This document shows positions 11,503 through 23,031 of a DNA stretch of 64,000 bases, piece after piece. This DNA is from Aquilaria yunnanensis. Taxonomy: Eukaryota > Streptophyta > Magnoliopsida > Malvales > Thymelaeaceae. Numbering within the stretch: the first letter of the stretch is position 1; each line of letters opens with the position of its first letter. The position numbers and the translations under genes were made by a program. The DNA is taken from contig CM077594.1 in the NCBI GenBank assembly GCA_039654915.1, positions 10,692,001 to 10,756,000 on the forward strand. Reading direction: 5' to 3'. The notes beneath the pieces are model-generated. The model was not told the DNA's origin and ran no database searches. It saw nothing but the letters and a program-made list of their open reading frames with translations.

Positions 11503-11513
11503 AGACGGCGCCA
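11496..11513 (-). other. Primer-binding site of the Tat element
   Basis: On the minus strand, 2 nt (TT) after the LTR end ...CCATCA, the sequence is TGGCGCCGTCTATGGGAA. TGG pairs with the tRNA CCA tail, and this type of PBS is typical for Tat/gypsy elements. The tRNA identity was not checked. Confidence 0.8.
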
Positions 11514-11515
11514 AA

Positions 11516-12423
11516 TGATGGCCATGGGCCTCATCGTTTAGAGTCATGGTGACTGTTGGAGAGACTTCTAGGAGGAAGAACGCCTGGAGGATGGTGCGCC
11601 CAAGGGAGAGTGCCTGAAAGCTAAACAACAAAGGGTTAGGAGGCCCCTGGAATGTTTTTCCGGGGGGGGAGCCTCCGACGCCCAAGTTAGTGGTGGCTGA
11701 GAAAAAGGCAGAGGAAATAGCACACAGGGCTGAAGAGTCTTGCCTGGTAATTTTCTCAGAGAGTGGGAGCAGTGTTTTGCCAACCAACCCCCTGCCAAGT
11801 ATTAATTCCTGGTATTTATAGGAGTGCCTAGCCCGTTCAGATCGCGACACGTGTTCGGTCGGATGTTCCTGAATTTATGGGCGTAGGAGACAGATAGCTG
11901 GTAGCAGGTTGCCTTGAGCCACGTGCTGAGATGGGCCATGATGTGATTCTGATGGCGTCTGTGTGTCAGAGCGCCTTTTGAGGCGGCTTGTGACGTCTGT
12001 GAAAGGACGTGTTAGAGGCTTCCTTAAATGCTTCCATAAATGCTCCTGCCGTACTCCCGAAGTCCCTGGGTGAGGTCGTCCTTTGGTACGGACAGATCCT
12101 CTTCGGGAAACAAGCCCTCAGTTCGGGGGTTCCCAGTTTCAGGGAGTTCTGCCTTCGGGGATATCATGTTTGGCTCGCTATGTCTGGTGCCGCTTTTTCG
12201 AAGGCGATCGGTTCGCAACCTTGGGGGGGCAAGTAGTGTCCTCGGGTTTTCCTGGCGTACTGGGCTCGGAGCTCTTCGGCTATCTCCCGAGGTGCATGAT
12301 CACACCTTTTCTCGGGTAGCGCCAGCTTCTTCTGGCCATTCTTGTGGCAGGGAGTTCGGCCAGATAGAGGCGATAGCGTTTGGCTATCACATTCTTCCAT
12401 CATTTTCGGGAGGCAAGAATACA
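11516..12423 (-). repeat. 5' LTR of the Tat element, 908 bp
   Basis: Minus strand: starts TGTATTCTTGCC (ending at 12423 on +) and ends ...GGCCATCA at 11516, next to the PBS. These are TG...CA ends. The bases outside, TATTT (12424-12428), would be one copy of the target duplication; the partner lies outside the window. Base composition changes from GC-rich to AT-rich exactly at 12423. The left end of the LTR is therefore set by PBS adjacency and the right end by TG plus the composition change. Confidence 0.8.
11813..11820 (-). promoter_or_regulatory. TATA box in Tat 5' LTR
   Basis: Minus-strand CCTATAAATACC lies about 300 bp before the LTR end, as expected for the LTR promoter that starts the genomic RNA. 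No test of activity is possible from sequence. Confidence 0.6.
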
Positions 12424-12643
12424 TATTTAGCCCCTAATTTTTCTTGAATTGACCAATTAAGCACCAATTATCTAAACCTTTCTAAAATTTTTGGGGTGAT
12501 GGCAGCACCCCCTACCCCAATGTTGGTCCGCCCCTGTAATCAACATACAAATTATTTTGTTTCTTTCATGCCAAATTTATAGCACTTTCACATAACAAAT
12601 ATGCACCCATAATTGGTTTGTGGTCACTTTTACTTGTCATATA
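12424..12643. other. Intergenic, no gene seen
   Basis: AT-rich flank of the Tat element; no ORF or repeat recognised. Confidence 0.6.
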
Positions 12644-12878
12644 CTTCTTCTGTCCCAGAAGTTTTGATATATTTAACTTTTTGTTGTATTTTGACTTAAT
12701 TTTATTCATATTATTGTTTGTTAGAAAAAATAAAAAAAATATATATTTAAAAACTACATATCTTGAATTATCATTCATATTCAAAGATTTTTTATTTATA
12801 TATTAGAATGTTGAAAAATAAAAAATTTTAGATTAATTGTCAAAAATAAATGGAGTAAAACTTTTGAGACGGAGAGAG
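12644..12878. mobile_element. Stowaway-type MITE, copy 1
   Basis: Ends CTTCTTCTGTCCCAGAAGT and, inverted, CTCTCTCCGTCTCAAAAGT. TA occurs on both sides (12642-12643 and 12879-12880), as for Tc1/mariner insertions. Length 235 bp and AT-rich interior. A second copy with the same interior (TTATTTATATATTA then GTTGAAAA) lies at 41048-41258. Confidence 0.85.
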
Positions 12879-12895
12879 TAATTTTTATCCAAAAC

Positions 12896-13423
12896 TAGGG
12901 ATAACAAGTGGGTGGGTGATATCTGCCCATGATGGGTGGGAAACGAGTAAAAATACTCGCGACGGGGTGGACATAGGTAACAAATTGCACCCATATAGCA
13001 AGTATGGGCAGGTGGCAGGTAGAGGGTATTTATCACAGGTAAATTCGCCCAGCTCACCCGCGAAACCCACAAGTGTAAATTTCCTACTTATTAATTATAA
13101 TGAGATTCAACACCTACATTTAACTAACATTTTATACTACTTCTTATTGAATATTTTCTTGTTTGTATATTATGATTTTATGTATTTTATGATTTTGTTG
13201 CATTATATGTGGAGAATAACTTTGTATGTACTTTTCATATTTTATTTTTATAAAATTAAAAAAAAAACATAGTTTAAAACCGCAAGTTACCTGCGGATCA
13301 TGGGTACGGATGAGATTTTGTATCCGCTTGCAAATACCTACAAAGTCGTGGGTACTAAAAAAACCCCAAACACGGACGGCGGGTAGAAATATCCGCGCCT
13401 AATCCTCTCCATTGCTATTTCTA
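12896..13423. mobile_element. Non-autonomous hAT element, 528 bp
   Basis: Starts TAGGGATAACAA and ends TTGCTATTTCTA (inverse TAGAAATAGCAA). The 8-bp flanks are TCCAAAAC (12888-12895) and TCCAAAAT (13424-13431), matching at 7 of 8. Subterminal GGGTGGGT and ACCCGC-type motifs on both sides are typical of this hAT group. No transposase. Confidence 0.8.
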
Positions 13424-13431
13424 TCCAAAAT

Positions 13432-14419
13432 TGACATGGGAGGATAATTTGAATAGGACAAACTCAAATAATTTTTTCTTTTCAGATATTGCAGGACTGT
13501 TGAAATAATTTTTCAATGTTCTTTGTTATGTTTGCTTGTATATGACAAACAATATATACTATATCTAATCGTATACAATATATAGCATTGCCCATTAGAC
13601 GATCAATATGTTCATGCACTTTTTGAGCAGCAATTTTACTTAATATTATTTAAAAATTTCATGAGCAATAAATCTTTTGTGGATCAATCCAATGGAATTG
13701 AAACAAAGTTGGCTCACGACAACGATGGAGTAACTTTTTTCAAGTCAAATTGTAGGATGCTCATATATTAGTCGATGACATTCATTAACGTTGCTGAACG
13801 AATATCAATGAAAATTGTCCCGGTTAGGACGTCCCTAAAAGGGGTTCAAACAGTTTATATTTGTTTTATCCTTGTCATTTGATCGGTACCAAGATCACAA
13901 TAGAAACAAGTTATTTAAGAAATAAAATTAATGCTATATACCGAAATAAAGCTGTCTATGATATTGTTTTATGTTTTATGTTTATAAAACAACAAACAAA
14001 GATTATTCATCATACATACCCAAGATCAGTTCATGAACAGAATCGAACATACAAGATAGTACATTAAAATTGATGCAATAATAAACAGATTTCAAAATCA
14101 TCAATACATGACAATTAGGGACAAATGCCATTGTTGGCAACTGTGCAATTAAACATGCACTAATTGGCTTAGCACACCATGATCCAAAATTATAGAACAT
14201 TTATAGTAGCACCTTATTTTTTTTCCCCATATTCCATAAGTCCAAAATTCACAAATTTCACAAAGAAACTTTTTCCTTCACATTAAGAGAAGACATCAAT
14301 ATTCACTTCTGTTTCAAAATAATTATCTTTAGATTATTAGATTATTAGAAAAAGAGAAAGCTAGAAATGAAGAAAGTTTTTAGGTGTGAAATAATTTTCA
14401 CTTTCCTAAAAACAGTTGT
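13432..14419. other. Intergenic, no gene seen
   Basis: AT-rich; only short chance ORFs. No repeat recognised. Confidence 0.6.
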
Positions 14420-14429
14420 TCCCCCTCCT

Positions 14430-14739
14430 CCACTATAGACTACTAGGAATCGCCTGTAGGATTCCTCTCTTGGAGACCATGAAACCCATAAATTTTATGG
14501 CGTCGACCCCAAATACACATTTTTTTGAAATAATTTCATATTCGCCTATCACATATGTTGAGGGGTTTCTCTTTAATTGTCATTATGATGATCAAGAGCC
14601 CTACTTTTCACAATCATGTCATCTATGTATACTTCCAGGTCATGGCCAATTGGTTTGTGACCTTGAATATGTTGCCCCTACATTCTTCATCCAATTGGTA
14701 TATATTGGAGACGACTTTTCATATTATTAATGTGATCTT
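14430..14739 (-). pseudogene. RT fragment with YIDD motif
   Basis: Minus-strand reading with several frameshifts gives a stretch like KITLII, then MKNVGATYSR, IGHDLEVYIDDMIVKSRAL with the catalytic YIDD, then CVFGVDAIKFMGFMVSKRGI. This is the continuation of the RT fragment at 16163-16700. Coding similarity fades left of about 14430. Confidence 0.75.
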
Positions 14740-16162
14740 TGTAAGATTTCAAGAGCCAAATTAGTGCAGTGAAAATTAACTGAAACTATTCCAAGATCCA
14801 TATAAAATTGGGTAAATAAGATGTTCGAAAATTTTTGTTCCAATTAGGTTGAGATTTTTTCACACAATTGTTGAGTAAAATCACAAAAACATGAATAATT
14901 GACACAATCAAGCTCTTTAAGGTATCCACATGAACCAGTTGGATCACCACGCCTTCTCCATAAATTTGGTCATAGTGTTCTTCTTGTACTCACAGTGCTA
15001 GCTTGCGTCCTCCAAGGAAGAATGAGGGGGGAGTGCGGCTGGAATTTTTAAAACAACCTCCTGATTTCGTCCACAAGAGTGCTCTTTAAGAAAAACATAA
15101 AATTTGCACACTATATATCCTTATATATAGTGATGTGTAAATCCTATTCAAAGTTGCTTTCAAAACCCTAATCCAATTAAGCCTAATTTTGGACTTAATA
15201 ATGGATTCAACTTTTGGGCCAATAATTAATCTGAAATTACATGAAACCATAACCAAAAAATCTGGTTCATGTACTCAAATAATCTAATTGGCTTTATATA
15301 TGTGACTCTATGGGCTTCTATCATGTTGGTAATAATTATAAATCACATTTATGATCATAAATAATAAGTGGTGTCTAGTAACACATCATTGTTACCCATG
15401 TGACAAAACAGTCAATGACTTGACCAAACCTCTATGATCACTATTCGTATATGCTTTTATCCTATTTTTCAAGATATCAAGATCAAGCACGATACATGGA
15501 ATATATCATTTTCATATAGCCCAATCTATGATTTCTTGATTCTTGTGTAGACTGACTAAAACTAATGACATTGATATCCTATATCAACTCATCCGTGTAT
15601 GATCATGCTTTTTTTCAGTCTCACTCAATCAATGAGCCAAAAGATATCATTTTCATTATATAAGAGGGATAAATCTCATCTTAATCATACAAATCCCTTC
15701 ATATGATAAGTGATATACCCAATGATCACCTTTATGTTCACTCAATTATGAGCAACAATGAGTAATATCAAAGTATATGACTTACATGTAGGGTTAAAAG
15801 ACTACATATACCATGATCATTATGAGAACCATTTATGATACTTATATAATGATTCATATAATGTTCTTATGGTGGGTCGGTCCAGTACAAAAGTTCTTTA
15901 ACTTGTACCAATATGTAGACTGCATATTACATATTAGTCTCCACATATGCTGGTTTTTATATATTATTACAACCCAATCACAATAATACTAGACCATGGA
16001 TATTTAACAATATTATTATTCTAGAGTTATAATTATATTTGATTATGTTACATAGAAACAAATAACAAACACTATTATTAGAACAATGCCTTAATAAAAT
16101 ATCACAACTTAATATGCAAAATACAATTATTTCATGGTTGACTATTGTACACAACACTAACA
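14740..16162 (-). mobile_element. 1423-bp copia-like solo LTR inside the RT relic
   Basis: Minus strand: starts TGTTAGTGTTGTGTACAATA (ending at 16162 on +) and ends ...CTTGAAATCTTACA at 14740. TG...CA ends. The flanks are ATCTT (14735-14739) and GTCTT (16163-16167), a 5-bp target duplication with one change. RT codons continue on both sides (EEEEK | T/I), so the insert is simple. The end motif is common in Ty1/copia LTRs; the lineage is a guess. No coding capacity. Confidence 0.75.
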
Positions 16163-16700
16163 GTCTTTTCTTCTTCCTCAGGATTTATCCTGATTTGTTC
16201 CCATTAAACATATCCATAAGGGTTAGGAACTTGAACTTAGCAGTGGCATCAACCAACTGATTGATCAAGAGCAGCAGATAACAATCCTTAAGGTAGGCAT
16301 CATTAAGATTTGTGTAGTCCGTGCATATTTGCCAATCACTGCTTTCTTTTTGGCCAAGATATTCTTGCCTAACAACTTGAGGTACTGCATCTCCCGAATG
16401 ATACCTACATCCAAAAGCCTCTTCACCTTGCCTCTAACAAATTCTCTTCTTTCAAATGTCATATTCTTCCTTTTTCTATTGGACTGGCTAACTCAAGAGG
16501 TTGACTTGTACTTTTTGGTGATGTTCTTAGGATTTATTCTTGACATGTCACTAGGGGATCATGAGAAGATATCAATATTATCCCTTAAAAATTCAATAAA
16601 TGAATCTTTTAACTCATTAGAAAGGTCTTTACCAATTTTTACTATTTTGCTGAGGGTTATCTCTATCTTCTTTAACTTATTCAAGATGGGTAAGCTAGCT
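16163..16700 (-). pseudogene. Pre-RT and RT N-terminal fragment
   Basis: Minus strand contains VKIGKDLSNELKDSFIEFLR, then RREFVRGKVKRLLDVGIIRE and, after frame changes, VDATAKFKFLTLMD and QIRINPEEEEKT. These match the linker and fingers/palm of gypsy RT in the right order. In-frame stops are present. The fragment is cut at 16163 by the solo LTR. Confidence 0.75.
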
Positions 16701-17204
16701 TGTCCTTGGAGATTTATTCCTTTCTCCTTTTGGGGTAGGTCTATGCCAACTACTTAATGCTCAAAGGCTTTCATAGGCTTGCCACTTGCCTTTTTATCCA
16801 AGTCCTAAACAGCCTCTATGTTAAATTGCCAAACATAGGCCCTTAACAACTCCTCATTTTGCTGTCATATCTGTAGGAGGTGAACAACCATTTTGGGAGT
16901 TGTTCGACTCCTTATGAAGTGGTGCATGAAGGTTTGTGAGAAATCTTGAAATGAGTAGAACCGTTGACCATGGTTTGTTTCTAACCACACCGTCATTGCC
17001 CTTGTCAAAGTTTGAAATGGAATCTATACACATAACCGTATCAATGGCATGTGCCAGCCTTGTTGAGGTAATTTACTACTGTAGGCAATTGGCAAGGACT
17101 GTCAAACTATCATATGGATCAATCTTAGCCATCCTAAAACTCTCAGGGCTTGTGTGTTGTTGATGTCGGTCGTAAAAGCTAGATCCACATGTAGCTAATG
17201 TCCA

Positions 17205-17489
17205 TCATGCGAGCTTGATTCTTAGGAGGGGGATTAGTTGCCTTAAACGTTTCTCTATTTCGTCTAGCCTTCTAGGGAACATATGGATATCGCTAGCATC
17301 TTGGCCCTCTCCGTGCACTCTAGGCACTTGCGGGGTCTCTTTGGGTAGGGTCTTAGTTGTACTCTCCAAGGCCATGTGACTTTTGGCTCCCTCATTTAGA
17401 GTCCTAGCTAATGGCCTCCTAATCTCCCACTGGATTGTGGTTCTTAGCTGCTTGTAAGGCATGTTGTAAGGCCTAGAATTGATCATCAT
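17205..17489 (-). pseudogene. Probable gag N-terminal remnant
   Basis: A 94-codon stretch ends in a charged helix (RRLDEIEKRLRQLI). It sits between the LTR-like region and the RT pieces, where gag should be. No zinc knuckle or capsid motif is left, so the call rests on position. Confidence 0.4.
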
Positions 17490-17635
17490 GCACGATAGTA
17501 GGACCTTTGCCTCTTTTTCAAATCCAAAAAGGTGGGGGAAGAGGGATCATCATCTGTGGTCCTTCATCTGGCCTCTTAGCCATGACAGGCCCCCACCTAT
17601 TCTTGAGGATTCTGTTCTCCATTGATGGTGTTTTC

Positions 17636-18155
17636 ATCATTTAATGGTCTTGGTTATGGTGGGATCTCCTTGTATTCACCATGTCATTCTCACAAACAAC
17701 TTCAAATAGACAGCTAAATGGTCAAACTACTAACTAATCAAGCAGACCAACCTCTAAGCTGCTGGACAATATGAATCAAGAACTTGCATAGAAAGACATT
17801 GTTTGGGTCTTAGACGATGTTTTCAAGGGGACCCTCCAACGATCAAATTAGTTCTTTTATAGTGTTTGAAGTTGGCTATGAAAAGTAGGGTCTTATAACG
17901 TACCTCGGAAGTTTTATAGGGGATCCACTTTCATGGAAACATATGTAAATGGTACATATTACAAAGTTTCTTTGATGTAGGATCCTTTTTCATGCTGGAT
18001 TCTTATTCCTTTAATTAGCTTTTGGGCCAAGTGTTAGTCTATTAGGCTAAATTTCACATGAATGAGGCTATAATAGACATTTTCCCTAGTCTATGCCTTA
18101 ATATTTTGCTTCAAACCTAGTGCTGTATCAATATAAAACTTAAAATATTCCAACA
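17636..18155 (-). repeat. Probable 5' LTR of the relic
   Basis: Minus strand starts TGTTGGAATATTTTAAG (end 18155) and ends next to the degenerate PBS. A TATA-like CACTATAAAAGAAC lies at about 17850-17862, upstream of the gag remnant. Boundaries are approximate and no target duplication could be tested. Confidence 0.4.
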
Positions 18156-18274
18156 AGTATTAACCTTGGCGGTGGATTCCTTAGGGAAGCCTCATTTCGA
18201 CAATGATAGCCTCCATGACAATGAAAGACATGATGAACTTTGATCTATAGCTAAGTGGCAATTTATTTTAATCT

Positions 18275-18561
18275 AAGTCAACTTAATTTAAAATAATTTA
18301 TTTTTATTTTTATTTTTTTTCTTGGAACTAATTTTATTTAAAAGCTAATATTATGTAGATATAATAATATATTTGAAAGTAAATTTTTATGAATTTTCTA
18401 TTTTTAGGCATTAAAAAGGAAAAATTTATAAAAAAATAATAACATTATGAAAATTATATTTTCAATGGATTATTATACATAATATTGACTTTTAGATAAA
18501 ATTAGTTTCGGACAAAAAAGATACAAAAATAAAAATAAGTCATTTTAGATTAAATTGATTT
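18275..18561. repeat. AT-rich MITE, family A copy 1
   Basis: About 32-bp inverted ends (AAGTCAACTTAATTTAAAAT at left; inverse of right end AAATCAATTTAATCTAAAAT). Interior blocks such as AAAAGCTAATATTATGTAGA and GGATTATTATACATAAT are shared with 20483-20821. The superfamily is unclear. Confidence 0.55.
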
Positions 18562-20482
18562 AAATTGAAATGAATTAGATCTAAATTTTTGGGACTTCGA
18601 ATATACCTGCAATAAACTTGTATGTGGGTCATGGTATAAAGCTAGCGTTTAAAAACGAATAATCTCCTTTAATGAACATTTCTCTATTCACCTTCTTTTT
18701 AACTTATAACCTGTAATGTATTTTAAATATCAACGAAAGAAGAAAACTTTGCACGGCAGTCCGTGGTTTCCAACTGGTTCTCGACAGATGATCCTACGTC
18801 TAACACCTATTTAAAAAGAAAAATGAAAACAAGAATTTTGTGTCCCATTTTTATATTTTACTGCATTTAAGATTCCTTATGTCTCATAATTATTTTCATT
18901 TTTTAAAAAACGCTGAAAATTTATATTTAGAAAATATAAAATTTATCTAACATTTGTGAAGAAATGTTTTATATTTGTGTGTCAACTGCGAAGAGATTTA
19001 CTAAATAAAACTCAAAATTCAAAGAGTGAAAAAATAACTAGCAACCTCCGCTCTTCTGTCCAACTGACCGTTAATGGGATGGACTCTGCATCCAAAAAAA
19101 GTTTCATTCATTTATCAATTCATTCCATATACTCCATTTAATTACAAGTTGGTAATCAATTAATATGCCATAAAATGATCATTAATAGTGGAAACTACAT
19201 AACTTGAAGAATCCATAGAAAGTATTGTTGGTGGAAAGTCGAGGATACATAATTTCATGCTTCTCCACCAGTAAGACATGATGGTTGCCAGCCCAGAACA
19301 GAGTGATGGAGATCAAAAGCATGAAAACAAACAATCTACCTCTGTCTTGTCCCGATTCCAGTTCTGAAGGCAACATCACTTCCTCTAAGGTACAATAATG
19401 GAGATGATCTCGCTCTACGGGGTTCGTTTTTAAAGGCTTCCGGGGACCATCGCGGTGGCCCTGATCCAGTCCATTAGCCCTCGTACGCTGCAGGGCTTGA
19501 ATTCTGTGATACATGAAATGTGGGTGAATGACCTTACTAGTCCTCCAACAAGTGTTTTGTTTTCAATTAGGCCATGCAAATTGTAATTGCCTCGACCGGT
19601 TACAACGTGAGGGACTTAATGGGAGCCCTTTAGTATTTGAGGAAGGTTGCACACCACGATTGCTTCCTGCTTGCTGTGCCAACGAGTGTCATATATACTC
19701 ATGAATTGCCAAAAAAGAAAAAAATCCATGTACTTTCACATTGCTACCAAACTAGTTCCTAAAGTAATTTGGAATACTAATCACCCCTGAAATCGAATAT
19801 TTGATGAAACTTTTCCAGAACTATTTGTGACGAAAAGTTGCCTAGCAAAAGGAGAATGGGATGCCACCAAGCACCAACTAAAAGGGTGCAATAACTTGAC
19901 GATGCCAGTCATATGTTATCACTCAAGGCAAGATGTAACATACTCCATTGCAAATAGGTCCCCGAAACTTGGGGCATCACAATCTGTTGCTGGTCAAAAA
20001 TTATTCTGTCACTATTTGGAAATACCTCTTATGATTAGTATTAGTGTTTTGGATAATTTATTTAATATTGAAAATGAAACTATTAAAATTAAAAACTAAA
20101 AGTTGTCATTAGATAATTTTTTTTCAAAACTTTAATACTAATAACTCAAACGGCTTTTAGCATACAATCTTGGTCAACCATAAACCTCACCGTTTTTAAG
20201 CCCAATGTGCTCAATGGCTTTAATTGGATCAGTTTCCTGCTAGAGTGCAAAAACTAGAATCTCAAGAGCTAGCCCTAAAACTTTTCAGATAAAATTTAAT
20301 GTTATGGAATAGCAATTGGTTTCCAAAACGATTCAGCTTTGATTTCCCATCCCAAGCCACTTTAAGACCTATCCATCACTAGCAACAATCGACCACTTTC
20401 GATGACTGATTAGGTACCCTCAACCAGCTGATCAGGGGTTACGGTTCCTCAGCCTGCCATTATCAAAGGTTAGGACCAATTC
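18562..20482. other. Intergenic with one weak ORF
   Basis: AT-rich except for a more GC-rich patch at about 19250-19700. No conserved domain recognised. Confidence 0.5.
19182..19514 (-). CDS. Hypothetical ORF, 110 codons
   Basis: ATG-started ORF on the minus strand in a locally GC-richer patch. It has a basic, polar N-terminal half (GHRDGPRKPLK), then an acidic stretch, then one hydrophobic segment (LFVFMLLISITLFWAG) that could span a membrane. I do not recognise the protein. It may be an exon fragment of a lost gene or a chance ORF; no intron or promoter was identified. Confidence 0.2.
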   Translation of the reverse strand: MYHRIQALQRTRANGLDQGHRDGPRKPLKTNPVERDHLHYCTLEEVMLPSELESGQDRGRLFVFMLLISITLFWAGNHHVLLVEKHEIMYPRLSTNNTFYGFFKLCSFHY

Positions 20483-20821
20483 ATTTAAAATTAAGTTGAA
20501 TTAATGTAAAGTTTTTTTTTTATTTTTATAAATTTTTTATTTAGAGTATGTTATTTGAGAGGTAATACTATATAGGTATAATAATCTATCAAATAATATT
20601 TTTTCCATAATGTAAATAACTTTTCATGAATCTTTTGCTTGCTCAACCTAAAAAAATTAATAAAAATTTAATCATGCTATAAAAAATTGTTATTCAATAG
20701 ATTATTAAACCTATATATTATTAGCTTTTAAATGGTATTATTAGTTTTCAAATAAAATTGATTTCAGATAAAAATAATAAAAATAAAAATAATCTATTTT
20801 TAATTAATCCAACTTTTAAAT
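20483..20821. repeat. AT-rich MITE, family A copy 2
   Basis: Inverted ends ATTTAAAATTAAGTTGAATT at left and, inverse of the right end, ATTTAAAAGTTGGATTAATT. Shares internal blocks with 18275-18561 (ATAGATTATTAAAC-type block; AAATAAAATTGATTTCAGAT). Confidence 0.5.
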
Positions 20822-21021
20822 ATAAACGAATTGCACCTTAGTTTGTGGAAACGTCCAATTTCGTCCTCTCAAATGCCAGCCATGTATGTAACAAACGGTC
20901 TGAGGTGTGATTAGGATGCAAATTTTTTGTAGTGGCTTATAACGGAAGAACTGTTAAAGTTTAGGGCGGTAACTTTCTGTTTTGTCCGTCTAAATACTAA
21001 ATTATCTTTTAGTCACCTTGG

Positions 21022-21057
<36 letters not shown>

Positions 21058-22475
21058 TTCTATTTATTTATTTATCCTAGAGAAAATACTCATTTATTTT
21101 CTTAAGCTTTTGTTTCACATTTTTCTGTTGATTTTTTAAAATCAGAAAAAAAAACAATATAATTGATTTAAGAAGACTCGAATCTTTAGGCCAATGTTCT
21201 GATTCAAATGAGCAGTCGCAGTCCCGCAGAATTGTACTCATAACCGTACCTTTGAAGCAGTTTCTGAATTAGCCAATGTTCACAGTTACTAATTTACTAC
21301 TTGTGTAAGCGTGTTAAAGAGCTGCAGTTTGTACTTGTGGTAAATTGTAATTTTTTTAGTTTAGTGACGATTTCAAAAGTTTTCCCCCCCTATGTTGGTG
21401 TATGGCGTAATTTTCCTCAAACAAAGGTTCACACCACCAAATATTGCCAAATATCTATATACTATATATGGATCGACCAGCTTATCTTATCGTGAATAAC
21501 AAAAATTTATTAAATACTAGTTTAAGTTATCTAATTCTCCTCTTTTTAATGGTCAAACTATCCTTTTCCTTCCTTATTGAGGGCAAGGTGTAGGAATCTG
21601 GAAAGAATGGAGAACAAATTGTGTTATATTATTACTCTAAAAAATCTTTATGTAAGACAAGCCCCAAAGCCATCGACATAAGTCATGTCAAAAGGTGCCG
21701 TGGCTCTTTGCGACGCTACTGCGCGGCTAATTTCGTAGATTTTTTTTTAAAAGCCACGCAAGTTTTAATTGCGAACTAGTTATAGAATGATTTTATGGTT
21801 TTTTTTTAATTCCTGAGAACCATGTGATGTTATAAGTTATAAGCTAAAGCGTTACTACTTATAGTGTAGAGGAAATGATAAATGTTTATTTTTTTGAGAA
21901 GTTAAAAGCTATAAAATATCATAAGATAACTTATGGATGTCAGATGCAAACTCTTCACTTTTATCCATGTCCTTAATCACTTTGCAAAGTGGGTTGGAAC
22001 AACTTTTTATATATATGTGGAGCCATAGATGAGCCATAATTTTACTGTAGCTTACCTCATCTTTTCGTATTGTTAGCACTTGTATATACCACATAAACTG
22101 GGACTCCAGTTGATAAGCCTAACCGACTGAATGTGATCATGTGTCAACTTTAGCGAATTTTAAGAAATGAACAATAATGATTTACGAAAGCCAGAACTTC
22201 ACAAATAAAGTAGTACGAGGACCTCGATGGAATTACCCGTCAACTTTTAGAGAAACAGCCTTTCCATTTCCTGTACGTGGAGGTGGAGCCGTAACTATTG
22301 TACCAGTAAAAATGATATGATTGAAAAAAGTTAGGGTTGAAATGAAATTTTAGATATACATCGCCATCTTACCAACGACATGTAGTACAATGTAAGCAAT
22401 AATTTCTAGAGCAATAACTAATTGGTTTAGTATCACGGTACAAAATGATTCAGGCAGTGACAATATCACGCATAC
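20822..22475. other. Intergenic, no gene seen
   Basis: Non-coding and AT-rich; holds the microsatellite at 21025-21055. Confidence 0.5.
21025..21055. repeat. (AT)n microsatellite
   Basis: About 31 bp of uninterrupted alternating TA. Confidence 0.95.
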
Positions 22476-23031
22476 CACTACTAAAAATTAGGCCGTTTCC
22501 AACAGCCACTTTCAATGGTTGATCTTTGAAAATTTAGTATTTTCAATATTAGAACATTGGAAAGTTGACTTTTTTTTTAATAATTAGAAAAAAAAAGAAA
22601 TTAAACTAAACAAGAAGAGTACAAGTAGTGAGTCGCCATCCTATGCATCTTGCTGACTATTCGCTGATAAAACTTGATAATGAATAACATCTTGAAAGAT
22701 GTTGCTAGTCCTCGAATGCTCCGAATATCTTTTTCAACTTCTAGATAAACCAGCATGTAATATATGATCGAGAGGAAACTAGATTATTGAGAATAGATGC
22801 GCTGTAAAATTTTTTTCAATAGTTTATAAATTAGTAATTGGTAATTTTTAATTGTTGGCCGTTGGTGAATGAACAGTGCAAATTACCAAAGCCCTAAAAC
22901 AGGCTGGCTTTTTAACGGTTCAAGATACGTGTATATGCAAATACATGTAGCTATATTCTTGCGCATGTCACATTCGTAATTAAGAATCACTTGATAATTA
23001 CATACGTATGATTCTATAATTTTTAGTGGTG
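22476..23031. mobile_element. Possible mini-CACTA element
   Basis: Left end CACTACTAAAAATTAG; right end inverse CACCACTAAAAATTATAG. Subterminal CCAACAGCC and GGCCGTTGG-like motifs recall those of the CACTA element at 25227-30162. The 3-bp flanks (TAC, CAA) do not match, so the target duplication is absent or decayed. Confidence 0.4.

Larger units (their letters stand above)
1..12423 (-). mobile_element. Ty3/gypsy LTR retrotransposon, Tat lineage, 3' end outside window
   Basis: On the minus strand the order is 5' LTR (11516-12423), primer-binding site, gag, protease, reverse transcriptase, RNase H, a second (archaeal-type) RNase H, integrase, then an antisense coding region (2-1898). The second RNase H before integrase and the extra ORF beyond integrase are known hallmarks of the Tat/Ogre/Retand clade. 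Without the inserted solo LTR and its duplication (3603 bp), gag-pro and pol are in one frame. Damage seen: TAA at 11269-11271 and TAG at 10555-10557 in gag, a frameshifting deletion near 3970-3990, the solo LTR at 5975-9572, and TAG at 1164-1166 in the antisense gene. GC content drops sharply outside 12423. The 3' LTR must lie left of position 1, so the target duplication cannot be checked here. Confidence 0.93.
14420..18155 (-). mobile_element. Heavily decayed Tat-like Ty3/gypsy relic
   Basis: Minus-strand pieces in the right order: LTR-like (about 17636-18155), degenerate PBS-like stretch (CACCATCAATGGAGAAC at about 17610-17630), gag N-terminal remnant (17205-17489), pre-RT and RT (about 16163-16700), and the RT palm continued at 14430-14739 beyond an inserted solo LTR. 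Most of gag and protease is lost, as are RNase H and integrase. Many stops and frameshifts show it is much older than the element at 1-12423. Confidence 0.75.

Noticed and set aside
11569..11850. Upstream extension of the gag frame into the LTR
   Set aside because: The open frame crosses the LTR end and the primer-binding site, so it cannot be part of a gag protein made from genomic RNA.
22476..23031. Confident CACTA call
   Set aside because: The termini fit, but the 3-bp flanks do not match and there is no coding part, so it is kept only as a possible element.
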